From Solirubrobacterales bacterium (GTDB lineage Bacteria > Actinomycetota > Thermoleophilia > Solirubrobacterales > Solirubrobacteraceae): DNA of 35,100 nt. Shown here piece after piece: positions 24,731-32,435 of this stretch. Numbering within the stretch: the stretch's first letter is position 1; each line of letters opens with the position of its first letter. Both the position numbers and the translations under genes were made by a program. The stretch is from positions 1 through 35,100 of the forward strand of contig JAFASQ010000444.1 in the NCBI GenBank assembly GCA_019244395.1, in the 5' to 3' direction. Below the pieces are notes generated by a model. That model saw only the letters and a program-made list of their open reading frames with translations, searched no databases and had not been told where the DNA came from.

Positions 24731-24930
24731 GTGTCCTCGGTACCGCAGCTCACGACGACAATCGAGCCTTCTGGACGAGCGGGCGCGACGGCGATCTGCA
24801 TCGTGCAATGCGACGACTGCGGGCACTACATCCATCCGCCCTTGGCGAAGTACCCGCGGTGCCTGAGGGTGGAACCGAAGCGGACGGCGTATGGGACCGC
24901 GAGCCCGTCGGCTACAAGGTCCGGCGCTAG
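24731..24930 (+). pseudogene. Decayed DUF35/OB-fold zinc-ribbon gene remnant
   Basis: From GTG 24731 the frame gives SSVPQLTTTIEPS and CDDCGHYIHPPLAKYPRC, i.e. the rubredoxin-like zinc ribbon of DUF35 proteins, but the third Cys is Tyr (YPRC instead of CPRC) and the OB fold is absent. A neighbouring frame ends GVWDREPVGYKVRR with TAG at 24928-24930, so a frameshift plus internal deletion is likely. The upstream sequence TTGACTCGAATTCACCTCAA (24692-24711) resembles a damaged operator. An intact DUF35 gene is at 29719. Confidence 0.5.
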
Positions 24931-24935
24931 CTGTC

Positions 24936-25973
24936 ATGCCTCGTAGCGCTCGACAGGTTCAGCTCGTTGAATACCCGGTGGGCGAGGTGACCCCGGATCA
25001 CTTCGTTACCGTCGAGGTTGAAGTTCCGGAACCGCAGGCGGGGCAGGTCCTCGTGCGCAACACGTTCACCTCGGTCGATCCCGGTATGCGGTTGCGGTTG
25101 CGGGAGAGTGGTCCCGCCGGCTATTTCAATTCGTTTTCTCTGGGCGCCGCGATGGATGACATCTGGGCGGTCGGTGAGGTGATCGAGTCACGAGCGGACG
25201 GGTTCGAAGCGGGCGACGCGGTGTGGCACGCGAAAGGCTGGCGCGACTACGCGATCGTCACGGCTGGGGAGCCGGCCCTGGCGGGCATCGCCACGCTGGC
25301 GCGAATCGACACCTCGGTGGCGCCGGCCGAGAAATATCTCGGTCCGCTGGGCGCGATGGGGGTCACCGCGTACGCGGGGCTCCTGGACGCGGCGCAGCTG
25401 CGGGAGGGCGACGTAGTCTGGATCTCAGCCGCCGCAGGCGCGGTCGGCAGCCTCGCGGCCCAGATCGCCAAGCTGCGCGGCCACCGCGTCATCGGAAGCG
25501 CAGGATCGGAGGACAAGGTCCGCTATGTGCTCGACGAGCTCGGGCTCGACGCGGCGTTCGACTACCGGGACAGACCCGTGGTCGATCGGGTGCAGGAGGC
25601 CGCCCCCGACGGCATCGATGTGTACTTCGACAACGTCGGTGGCGATCATCTCGAGGCTGCGCTCGCCACGTTGCGTCCCTGGGGGCGGGTCGCGCTTTGC
25701 GGCGCCATTTCGGAGTACGAATCGACCGGACCCACGCCCGGCCCCAGCAATCTGTTCCAGGCCACCGCGAACAACCTCACGCTGCGTGGGTTCCGCGGCA
25801 GCGCCTATCGGCATCGCCTCCCCGACGTCGTGCGCGAGCTCGGTGGCTGGCTTGCCGAGGGGCGGCTGCGCTACAGGGAGACGATCATCGACGGTCTGGA
25901 GCGGGCGCCGGAGGCGCTCATGCGGGTGCTGTCCGGGAACACCACCGGCAAGGCGCTGGTCCGGATCAGCTAG
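24936..25973 (+). CDS. MDR-family NADP-dependent oxidoreductase (CurA/prostaglandin reductase-like)
   Basis: A 345-aa zinc-independent medium-chain reductase. VDPGMRLRLRES near the N terminus, GPLGAMGVTAYAGLLDAAQL, the nucleotide loop AAAGAVGSLAAQIAKLRGHR, YFDNVGGDHLEAAL and GRVALCGAISEYE are all diagnostic of the leukotriene B4 12-hydroxydehydrogenase/CurA group, which reduce the C=C bond of enones or enoyl thioesters. No zinc ligands are present. I chose ATG 24936 because family sequence starts just after (RQVQLVEYPVGEV). It follows the pseudogene stop by 5 bp. The convergent TetR gene ends 13 bp downstream. Confidence 0.9.
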   Translation: MPRSARQVQLVEYPVGEVTPDHFVTVEVEVPEPQAGQVLVRNTFTSVDPGMRLRLRESGPAGYFNSFSLGAAMDDIWAVGEVIESRADGFEAGDAVWHAKGWRDYAIVTAGEPALAGIATLARIDTSVAPAEKYLGPLGAMGVTAYAGLLDAAQLREGDVVWISAAAGAVGSLAAQIAKLRGHRVIGSAGSEDKVRYVLDELGLDAAFDYRDRPVVDRVQEAAPDGIDVYFDNVGGDHLEAALATLRPWGRVALCGAISEYESTGPTPGPSNLFQATANNLTLRGFRGSAYRHRLPDVVRELGGWLAEGRLRYRETIIDGLERAPEALMRVLSGNTTGKALVRIS

Positions 25974-25986
25974 CCCGGTGCGCCGA

Positions 25987-26688
25987 TCAGGCTGCCTTGC
26001 GCGCGGCGCGTGGCTGGCGCTTGGTCGGCATCGACGCCGGCAGTGAATAACCGGCAACCGCGAGGCACCGGTCCACGAAGAACCCGCGAATCTCATCAAG
26101 CGACAGGCCGCCGCCCGGCCGGTACCAATGCCAGACGCTCTTGTACAGCCCGAGGATGGCGTGGGCGAGGAGGCGTGGATCGGCTTCGGGGATAACGCCC
26201 TGCTCCATTCCGCGGGTGAGAAACGCGGCCCAAGCGAACTCGATGTCGCGCATGCGCGCGCGGGCCGCCCTCCGTGCCTCTTCCTCCCGCGGCGACTTGC
26301 GCGGGACTGCGATGACGCCCTCCTCGGCCACGAGCACCCGGTTGCGCAGGACGTCGTGCTCGCTCAGATCGAACAGACCGTTGAGCAGGCGCGCCAGCGC
26401 CGGACCAAATTCAGTGTGATCTGCGGTCAGCCGATCAAACCTCTCCCGTTCGGACTCGAGCGCGTCGGCATGGATCTCGAACAGGCAGTGCAGCTTCGAC
26501 TCGAAGTAGTGATACAGCGCCGTTGAGCCAAGGCCGACATCGGCGGCGATGTCCGCCCATTTCGTGTACTCATACCCATCGCGGCCGAAATGCTCGATCG
26601 CCGACGTCAGGATCTCCTGACGCTTACTGCGCGAACTCACTGGGCTTCTTGCCCGGCGAGTCGCCTGAGTCTGCGGGTTCTTGGCCAC
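25987..26688 (-). CDS. TetR/AcrR-family regulator (paralogue 3)
   Basis: A 233-aa TetR repressor: [71 protein letters not shown] and LGLYKSVWHWYRPGGG. It is closest to the paralogue at 7400 (shared MEQG.(I/V)PEADPRLL). Start GTG 26688 (VAKNPQTQAT) has AGAGG 4 bases upstream; an in-frame extension to 26754 would cross the promoter and operator. The gene is divergent from the SDR at 26834, and both promoters carry the same GATAGAGTTG-plus-operator block, so this regulator probably represses itself and the SDR-ligase operon. Confidence 0.9.
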   Translation of the reverse strand: MAKNPQTQATRRARSPVSSRSKRQEILTSAIEHFGRDGYEYTKWADIAADVGLGSTALYHYFESKLHCLFEIHADALESERERFDRLTADHTEFGPALARLLNGLFDLSEHDVLRNRVLVAEEGVIAVPRKSPREEEARRAARARMRDIEFAWAAFLTRGMEQGVIPEADPRLLAHAILGLYKSVWHWYRPGGGLSLDEIRGFFVDRCLAVAGYSLPASMPTKRQPRAARKAA

Positions 26689-26703
26689 GATGCCTCTTTC
26701 TTT

Positions 26704-26719
26704 TGAAGTGATCCCAACT
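26704..26719 (-). promoter_or_regulatory. Promoter/operator of TetR paralogue 3
   Basis: Minus strand TAGAGT (-10-like) followed by TGGGATCACTTCAAAAG. TCACTTCA is one mismatch from TGAnnTCA. The arrangement is the same as at 26814-26832 on the other strand. Confidence 0.5.
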
Positions 26720-26813
26720 CTATCAACGGCAGCGGCCGGGCCAATCCGGATCACCGAAATCCCCCATTGGCCGGAGCTGCGTGCGTCGGGTTGCGCCCGG
26801 GAGCTCGGCTCGA

Positions 26814-26832
26814 TAGAGTTGAACTGACTTCA
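26814..26832 (+). promoter_or_regulatory. Promoter/operator of the SDR gene
   Basis: TAGAGT (-10-like, 26814-26819) is followed by TGAACTGACTTCAAGTG. The exact TGACTTCA core (26825-26832) ends one base before the GTG start at 26834, so the operator covers the start site and start codon. Confidence 0.6.
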
Positions 26833-26833
26833 A

Positions 26834-27595
26834 GTGAGAGAAAATGCTAATCAGCTCGACGGTCGTGTCGTCATCATCACGGGCGCCAGCTCCGGGCTGG
26901 GTGCCCAGGTCGCGCGCGCCATCGGAGAGGCCGGCGGGACTCCAGTTCTGGCCGCGCGGCGGGCCGAGCGGCTGGCCGCGCTCACTGAAGAGATTCCAAA
27001 CGCCGCGACGATCATCTGCGACGTCACCGATGGGTCCGACCGCGAGCGCCTCGTCGACCACGTCGCAGATCGGTACGGCCGGCTTGACGGGTTGATCAAC
27101 AACGCCGGCGCCGGCGCCACCGCTCCCGCCCTCCGGACCACGGCAGAGACCTTTGCCCGCGTTCTCGACCTGAACCTGGTCGCCCCGTATGCCCTCTCCG
27201 TCCTGGCCGCGCAGCGGATGCGGCACGGAGGAGGCCGCTCGATCGTCAACATTGCGTCGGTGATGGGATTACGTTCGATCGGGCCGATTCCGGACGCTGC
27301 CTACGTCGCGTCGAAGGCCGGCATGATTGGCTTGACCCGGGAGCTCGCGTCGCAGTGGGGTCGCTACGGGATCCGCGTGAATGCCGTCGCTCCCGGTTTC
27401 TTTGCGACCGAGATGAACCCGGGACTGGGTGAGGACCCCGAGCAGTTCCCAGAGTTCCTGCTGTCGCGGACGCCACTGGGACGCGGCGGCCGCGCCGGCG
27501 AGCTCAACGACGCCGTGCTCTTTCTGCTCGGCCCGGGCTCGAGCTTTATCACCGGAACCGTGCTCAGCGTCGACGGAGGGATGGCCATTGCCTGA
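26834..27595 (+). CDS. Short-chain dehydrogenase/reductase (SDR)
   Basis: A 253-aa classical SDR: VIITGASSGLGAQVARAI cofactor loop, ICDVTD, LINNAGAGATAP, catalytic Ser in VNIASVMG, Tyr-x-x-x-Lys in AAYVASKAGMIGLTRELA, the VNAVAPGFFATEM loop and a final SVDGGMAIA. Start GTG 26834 is the only in-frame start before the Rossmann strand; the codon three before it is a stop (TGA). It lies 45 bp upstream of an acyl-CoA synthetase gene. A hydroxyacyl-CoA or hydroxysteroid dehydrogenase role is likely; the sequence does not fix the substrate. Confidence 0.9.
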   Translation: MRENANQLDGRVVIITGASSGLGAQVARAIGEAGGTPVLAARRAERLAALTEEIPNAATIICDVTDGSDRERLVDHVADRYGRLDGLINNAGAGATAPALRTTAETFARVLDLNLVAPYALSVLAAQRMRHGGGRSIVNIASVMGLRSIGPIPDAAYVASKAGMIGLTRELASQWGRYGIRVNAVAPGFFATEMNPGLGEDPEQFPEFLLSRTPLGRGGRAGELNDAVLFLLGPGSSFITGTVLSVDGGMAIA

Positions 27596-27640
27596 TTGCC
27601 GCGCACTACGACTCGACTACATGGAAAGCGGAGGAAGGCA

Positions 27641-29218
27641 ATGCCGACCCTGAGATTTCAACCCGAAGCCGACCGCTATTACGCCGAGGGATACTGGCGG
27701 GACGGGGACCTGTGGAGCGACTTCGCCCGTCGCGCCGAGGAGAACCCGCAGAAGCCGGCGCTGATCCTCGACGATCGCGTGTTCACGTTCGATCGGCTCC
27801 GGCGTGCGGCAGTTGGCGTCTCGGTCCGGCTCGCCGAGGGCGGCGTCGAGCCCGGCGACGTCGTCATCCTCCTCGGCCGTCACTCGATCGAGGCGGCGGT
27901 GGCGATGCTCGGCTGCATGCACCGCGGTGTGGTCATCGCGCCGCTGCCGCCGATGTTCAACGAGAAGCAACTCTCGGCGTTGATCGCGCAGACCGACGCC
28001 AACGCCTTGCTCGGCTTCGGCGGGGACAAGGAGCTGGCCAAGTGCCGGCAAGTGGCCGATCAGGTCCCGCTCTTTCTAGCCGTTGCGCCTGAACTCGTGG
28101 ATCGCCTGGCCGAGGACGGCCATCCCGAAGAGCACGTACTGCGCCACGGCGACGATCTGGCCATGGTGCTCCACTCCTCCGGGACCACGTCCACCCCGAA
28201 GGGCATTTCGCACTCCAACAAGACGCTGCGTTACGCTACCGAGGGCATCTGCAAACGCTGGGAGCTGACTAGCGAGGACGTATACCTCGTGGTCTGCGAG
28301 TTCGGATTCGTGGGCGGCCTGGTGTTCGGTTACTTTCCGCCTCTGTTCAACGGCGCGACCGGGGTGCTCGTCAACCGGTGGAACGCCGAGGCCGCTCTGC
28401 GGTTGATTGAGGCGCACCAATGCACATATGTCCTCTCAATGCCGACACATTCGGCTGACCTGATTGAGGCAAAGGTGGCGAGCGGTCTAGAGCTTCCTTC
28501 AATGCGCGTGCTCGCCGCGCCCGGTCTCACGCGCGAGCGCCGGCTCGCCATGAGAGAGGCATTCGGCGTCTCGCCGCTCGGCGACTACGGCCTGTCCGAG
28601 GTCCCGGGGCACGCCGCACATGGGCTTCAAGAGCCCGAGGCGAAGATCGCCCTAACCGAAGGCCGTCCCTACGACGGCACCGAGATCCGGATCGTCGATG
28701 ACAATGAGCAGGCCGTCCCGCCGAACGCCGTCGGCTCGGTGATCGTCAACGGCCCGAGTCGCTTCCTGGGCTTCCTGGGCAACGACGAGCTGACGCGGGA
28801 GTCACTGACCGAGTGGGGCGGCTACCGAACCGGCGACCTAGGCTATCTCGATGAGGACGGGCAGTTCGTCTACGTGGGCCGCAGCAAGGACATCATCCGC
28901 CGCGGCGGCGTGACCATCGTCCCCTCCGAGGTCGAGCCCGTGATCATGCGCCATCCCAACGTTCGGGAGGTCGCGATCGTCCCGCTCCCCGACGAACGGC
29001 TGGGCGAACGCGCTTGCGCCGCGGTAATTCCGGTGGAGGGCAAACCAGCACCGTTGCTCGAGGAGCTGCAGCAGTTCCTCGATCAGGAGGGAGTGGCGAA
29101 ATACACGTGGCCTGAGTCGGTCGAGGTCTTCGACGAGTTCCCGCGCACGCCGTCACTCAAAGTGGTCAAGCGGGACGTCGTGACGCAAATCCTCGAGCGC
29201 TCGAGGGTGACGGCCTAG
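27641..29218 (+). CDS. Acyl-CoA synthetase, cyclohexanecarboxylate/benzoate-CoA ligase-like
   Basis: A 525-aa ANL ligase distinct from the two others: it opens RYYAEGYWRDGDLWSDFARR as in 2,3-dihydroxybenzoate-AMP ligase and AliA-type enzymes. Motifs: HSSGTTSTPKGISHSN, YGLSEVPGHA, GGYRTGDLGYLDEDGQFVYV with GRSKDIIRRGGVTIVPSEVE, and catalytic Lys in TPSLKVVKRDV. GGAGG lies 7 bases before ATG 27641 (the frame also has an ATG at 27596 without a site). Co-oriented with the SDR. Ring acids such as cyclohexanecarboxylate or a steroid-derived acid are likely substrates by family. Confidence 0.9.
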   Translation: MPTLRFQPEADRYYAEGYWRDGDLWSDFARRAEENPQKPALILDDRVFTFDRLRRAAVGVSVRLAEGGVEPGDVVILLGRHSIEAAVAMLGCMHRGVVIAPLPPMFNEKQLSALIAQTDANALLGFGGDKELAKCRQVADQVPLFLAVAPELVDRLAEDGHPEEHVLRHGDDLAMVLHSSGTTSTPKGISHSNKTLRYATEGICKRWELTSEDVYLVVCEFGFVGGLVFGYFPPLFNGATGVLVNRWNAEAALRLIEAHQCTYVLSMPTHSADLIEAKVASGLELPSMRVLAAPGLTRERRLAMREAFGVSPLGDYGLSEVPGHAAHGLQEPEAKIALTEGRPYDGTEIRIVDDNEQAVPPNAVGSVIVNGPSRFLGFLGNDELTRESLTEWGGYRTGDLGYLDEDGQFVYVGRSKDIIRRGGVTIVPSEVEPVIMRHPNVREVAIVPLPDERLGERACAAVIPVEGKPAPLLEELQQFLDQEGVAKYTWPESVEVFDEFPRTPSLKVVKRDVVTQILERSRVTA

Positions 29219-29292
29219 CCGGCGCGCGATCGCCACTATTGTCCGCTGCCGGTACCGCTACCCCACCCCGATCACGATTCCGCGGAATCCTG

Positions 29293-29314
29293 TATTGTCG
29301 CTGAAATGACTTCA
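29293..29314 (+). promoter_or_regulatory. Leaderless promoter with operator over the start codon
   Basis: -10-like TATTGT (29293-29298), 7-base spacer, then ATG 29306. The exact operator TGACTTCA (29307-29314), followed by AGT, overlaps codons 1-3, so the repressor would sit on the start of the message. Confidence 0.6.
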
Positions 29315-29722
29315 AGTCGGACAGACCCGCCGGCGCGGCGGGCACCCGGGAAGACGTTCTTCGAGCGGTACTTCGAGCTCCTCGACAGCGCGGATCCCCA
29401 CAGCTCGCTCGACCTGGTGGCGGGCGACCTGGAGTTCTCAATCCAGTGGGCCGCGGACGGCACGCGCAAGAGCAGTCAGTTCGTGGGCGGACGCGACGAG
29501 CTGCGCGGATTCATCGATGCGGGTGACATGGAGGGTTGGGCTCACTACGTGTTGCACAGCGGTGTCAGCGGCAAGGTGGAATTCGCCTTGGGGGAGACGC
29601 GCTGGGATAACGGTGCGCGCATAGGCACGTTTCTGGCCGTCGCCGAGCTCGACGAGTCGCGCCGGATGCGTCGGTACATGGTGGCGCGTTCTCCCGTGCT
29701 GACCTTTCCGCCCGATCCATGA
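29306..29722 (+). CDS. SnoaL/NTF2-like protein (138 aa)
   Basis: A 138-aa protein with the NTF2-like layout: TFFERYFELLDSADPHSSLD helices, GDLEFSIQWAADG strand, FVGGRDELRGFIDA, and late strands FALGETRWDNGARIGTFLAV and RMRRYMVARSP. SnoaL-like proteins in steroid and polyketide pathways act as isomerases, cyclases or hydratases. First gene of a tightly coupled operon: its TGA overlaps the ATG of the DUF35 gene by 4 bp, which in turn overlaps the thiolase-like gene. Predicted leaderless. Confidence 0.78.
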   Translation: MTSSRTDPPARRAPGKTFFERYFELLDSADPHSSLDLVAGDLEFSIQWAADGTRKSSQFVGGRDELRGFIDAGDMEGWAHYVLHSGVSGKVEFALGETRWDNGARIGTFLAVAELDESRRMRRYMVARSPVLTFPPDP

Positions 29723-30153
29723 CCAAGACGCGCCAGTTTCGCCTGATCGATCCTGAGCTGATCGGCGGCACCGAGCAGGTGCCGCGGCTGATCGGGTCGG
29801 TTTGCGCTGGGTGCGGTACGGTCACCTTTCCGCGCCAGCGTTCGTGCCCCCGGTGCACCTCCGAAGACGTCCAGCCCCGCGAGCTGGCGATACGCGGTGA
29901 GCTTTGGAGCTGGACGATCCAGTGCTTTGCACCGAAGGCGCCGCCGTACCTCCCGGGAGGGGTTGAGGAGTTCGAGCCCTACGGCGTCGGGTACGTCGAG
30001 CTCCCCGGTGAGGTCCGTGTGGAGGCCCGCCTGACCGAAAGCGATCCGGAGCGGTTGCGGATCGGCATGAGCATGGAGCTGACGCTGATCCCCGTTCCCG
30101 GAGCGAGCGACACGCTGACCTTCGCCTTTCGGCCGGTGGAGGAAGACGAATGA
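29719..30153 (+). CDS. DUF35 zinc-ribbon/OB-fold acyl-CoA-associated protein
   Basis: A 144-aa protein with an N-terminal zinc ribbon (CAGC at 29-32 and CPRC at 43-46) and a C-terminal OB fold (IRGELWSWTIQCFAP, GYVELPGEVRVEARL, IGMSMELTLIPV). DUF35 proteins bind acyl-CoA and partner with thiolase-fold enzymes; in actinobacterial steroid side-chain degradation the ChsH2 DUF35 domain forms the Ltp2 aldolase complex. Here the gene overlaps both neighbours by 4 bp (ATGA junctions) and directly precedes a thiolase-fold gene, so it is almost certainly that enzyme's partner. Confidence 0.92.
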   Translation: MTKTRQFRLIDPELIGGTEQVPRLIGSVCAGCGTVTFPRQRSCPRCTSEDVQPRELAIRGELWSWTIQCFAPKAPPYLPGGVEEFEPYGVGYVELPGEVRVEARLTESDPERLRIGMSMELTLIPVPGASDTLTFAFRPVEEDE

Positions 30154-31304
30154 GCGCCGGCGACGACGTCGCGGTCGTCGGCGTCGGCATCCACGTATTT
30201 GGCCGGCACGATGGCGTGACCGGGCTCGAGATGGGCGCGATAGCGGCCCGCCGCGCGCTGGCCGACGCGGGGATCACGTGGCAGGACGTCGACTTCGCCG
30301 CCGGCGGTTCGGATGCTGCCGGCAACGCGGACACCTCCGTCTCGATCCTGGGACTGACTGGCGTTCCGTTCATCAACGTCAAGAATGGCTGCGCGACCGG
30401 AGGATCCGCGCTGACCACCGCTCACGCCATGCTCGTTTCCGGTGCGGCCGACCTCGCGCTGGTCGTCGGCTTCGACAAGCACCCACGGGGGGCGTTCAAT
30501 CCTCTGCCGGAAGACTGGGGCATCGGCTCCTGGTATGGCGAGACTGGACTGATGCTCACGACGCAGTTCTTCGCTCTGAAGATCCGGCGTTACATGGAGG
30601 AGCACGGCATCACTGAGTCGACGCTGGCCAAGGTGGCGGCCAAGGCCTTCGCCAACGGCGCACGCAACGAGAACGCGTGGCGGCGAACCCCGCTCAGTGA
30701 ACAGGAAATCCTCTCCTCCCGGATGGTCAACCATCCGCTGACCCAGTATATGTTTTGCTCCCCGGGGGAGGGAGCGGTCGCGCTCGTCCTGGCCCGTAGC
30801 CGCCGCATACGCGAGCTGGCGAGGGTGCCAGTGTACCTGCGGTCCGTCGCTTTCCGGACGCGGCGCTTCGGGTCGTTCGAGGTGTTCAGCCCGTCGATCC
30901 CGATCGAGTCCGCGCCGTCGGCAACGACCGAGGCCGCTGCGGCCGCATTCGAGGAGGCCGGCATCGGACCCGGCGATGTCGACGTGGCGCAGATTCAGGA
31001 CACCGAGTCAGGAGCGGAGGTCATGCACCTCGCCGAGACCGGACTGTGTGAGCACGGAGAGCAGGAGTCACTCATCCAGAGCGGCGGGACCGAGCTCCAT
31101 GGCCGGCTTCCGATCAACACCGACGGCGGCTGTCTGGCCTGCGGGGAGCCGATCGGCGCCTCAGGGCTGCGACAGGTACACGAGGTCGTGCTTCAGATGC
31201 GCGGCGACGCCGGCGAGCGACAGGTTGCCAAGCACTGTCGTGTCGGCTTCACCCAGGTGTACGGAGCGCCCGGCGTGAGCGCCTGCACCGTGCTCACGGT
31301 CTGA
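30150..31304 (+). CDS. Thiolase-fold lipid-transfer-type enzyme (Ltp/SCP2-thiolase-like)
   Basis: A 384-aa thiolase-fold protein. The nucleophile-position Cys81 (KNGCATGGSA) is present. The C-terminal signature that in thiolases reads GHP reads ACGEPIGASG, so the catalytic His is Glu333, and the second Cys region reads VYGAPGVSACTVL. This fits the lipid-transfer-protein/thiolase-like subgroup that works with DUF35 partners, whose known members include retro-aldolases (Ltp2). Claisen-type thiolysis is therefore doubtful; an aldol-type C-C cleavage of a beta-hydroxyacyl-CoA is a reasonable hypothesis. Start ATG 30150 overlaps the DUF35 stop. Confidence 0.88.
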   Translation: MSAGDDVAVVGVGIHVFGRHDGVTGLEMGAIAARRALADAGITWQDVDFAAGGSDAAGNADTSVSILGLTGVPFINVKNGCATGGSALTTAHAMLVSGAADLALVVGFDKHPRGAFNPLPEDWGIGSWYGETGLMLTTQFFALKIRRYMEEHGITESTLAKVAAKAFANGARNENAWRRTPLSEQEILSSRMVNHPLTQYMFCSPGEGAVALVLARSRRIRELARVPVYLRSVAFRTRRFGSFEVFSPSIPIESAPSATTEAAAAAFEEAGIGPGDVDVAQIQDTESGAEVMHLAETGLCEHGEQESLIQSGGTELHGRLPINTDGGCLACGEPIGASGLRQVHEVVLQMRGDAGERQVAKHCRVGFTQVYGAPGVSACTVLTV

Positions 31305-31359
31305 GCGCGAGGGAGCCGGAGTGCTCCAGAAAGAAGGTCTGTGGCACCGCCAGCTAAAC

Positions 31360-31380
31360 TGAACTCAGGTTGGCTACAAT
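31360..31380 (+). promoter_or_regulatory. TGAACTCA operator and -10 box of an SDR gene
   Basis: AAACTGAACTCAGGTT with exact TGAnnTCA (31360-31367), then a near-consensus -10 TACAAT (31375-31380). Predicted start point is about 31387, leaving a leader of about 7 bases before ATG 31394. Confidence 0.65.
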
Positions 31381-31393
31381 GGGCTACCGGATC

Positions 31394-32185
31394 ATGGAGC
31401 GAAATTTATCTTCGGAGCCAGGCGGGGGGTTGGTTGGAGGCGGGCGCCTCGCCGGCAAGGTCGCGCTGATCACAGGTGCGGCGAGGGGGATGGGAGCAGC
31501 CCACGCGCGGGCCATGGTTCGGGAAGGAGCCGCCGTCGCCATTGTCGACATCGCTGCGGAGGCTGGCGAGCGTCTGGCCGCGGAGTTGCGGGACGGCGGC
31601 GGCCGAAGCTCCTACCACCACCACGATCTCATCGATCCGGACGCGTGGCTGGGGCTCGTTGACGCCGTGGAACGGACCCACGGGCCGATCGACGTGCTCG
31701 TGAACAACGCCGGTGTCCAGGTCCGTTCGGTCGGCATCGAGGCCGACGATGACGAGTGGGCGAAGGTCACGGCCATCAATCAGCGCGGCGTGTTCCTGGG
31801 TATGCGGGCGGTCATACCGGGCATGGCGCGGCGCCGAACCGGCTCGGTTATCAATGTGGCGTCGGTGGCGGCGCTGGTCGGCCTGCCCGGATCGATCCCT
31901 TATCAGGCGAGCAAGGCGGCGGTGCTCGGGCTTACTCGAGGCGCCGCGGTCTCATATGGTCCCGACAATGTCCGCGTGAACGCGATCTGTCCTGGTCTGG
32001 TCGTCACCGGGATGACCGACAGCGCACCGTCCGCAGCAGTCGACGCGATGAAGGCACAGATCCCACTACGTCGCGATGGTCGGCCCGCCGAAATCTCGGC
32101 CGCCGTCGTGTTCCTGGCCTCGGACGACTCGTCCTACATCACCGGCGTCGTGCTGCCGATCGATGGCGGCTTCGTCGCGCGGTAG
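31394..32185 (+). CDS. SDR, 3-alpha/20-beta-hydroxysteroid dehydrogenase-like
   Basis: A 263-aa classical SDR: GKVALITGAARGMGAAHARA, IDVLVNNAGVQ, Ser in INVASVAAL, Tyr-x-x-x-Lys in IPYQASKAAVLGLTRG, and LPIDGGFVAR. TGAARGMGAAHARA recalls 3-alpha(20-beta)-hydroxysteroid dehydrogenases, and resembles SDRs that use mycofactocin; an MftD homologue is encoded 1.8 kb away. I take ATG 31394 rather than TTG 31370 or ATG 31379 because the -10 box TACAAT covers those codons. Convergent with the FAD oxidoreductase. Confidence 0.88.
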   Translation: MERNLSSEPGGGLVGGGRLAGKVALITGAARGMGAAHARAMVREGAAVAIVDIAAEAGERLAAELRDGGGRSSYHHHDLIDPDAWLGLVDAVERTHGPIDVLVNNAGVQVRSVGIEADDDEWAKVTAINQRGVFLGMRAVIPGMARRRTGSVINVASVAALVGLPGSIPYQASKAAVLGLTRGAAVSYGPDNVRVNAICPGLVVTGMTDSAPSAAVDAMKAQIPLRRDGRPAEISAAVVFLASDDSSYITGVVLPIDGGFVAR

Positions 32186-32237
32186 CGCTCAGTCGCCCTC
32201 ATATCGAGGGGGGCGAGCTCCTCGACCCGGAGGAGGT

Positions 32238-32432
32238 TCACGTCGACCAGGGCGGGGTCGCGCAACACCCCTCCACCACGAGCCCGCGGAGGGCCTCCTC
32301 GCCGCAACGGAGGTGGTCGAAGCAGCATGGGCCGCAGGGCGCCGAGACCCGGGCGGCCGTTGGGATTTGCCCGTCCGCGTCCTGACCGTCGGCGACGCTG
32401 ACATGGTCTCCCACCGTCAGGTGGGTCACCAT
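32238..32432 (-). CDS. Small Cys-rich hypothetical protein (64 aa)
   Basis: Directly after the FAD oxidoreductase stop (3 bases) an ATG opens a 64-residue frame: VTHLTVGDHVSVADGQDADG, then APCGPCCFDHLRCGEE and VVEGCCATP. Six Cys residues in 25 could bind a metal or cluster. I do not recognise it and see no ribosome-binding site apart from possible coupling to the stop upstream. It may be a real small protein or the remnant of a larger one. Confidence 0.3.
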   Translation of the reverse strand: MVTHLTVGDHVSVADGQDADGQIPTAARVSAPCGPCCFDHLRCGEEALRGLVVEGCCATPPWST

Positions 32433-32435
32433 GTC

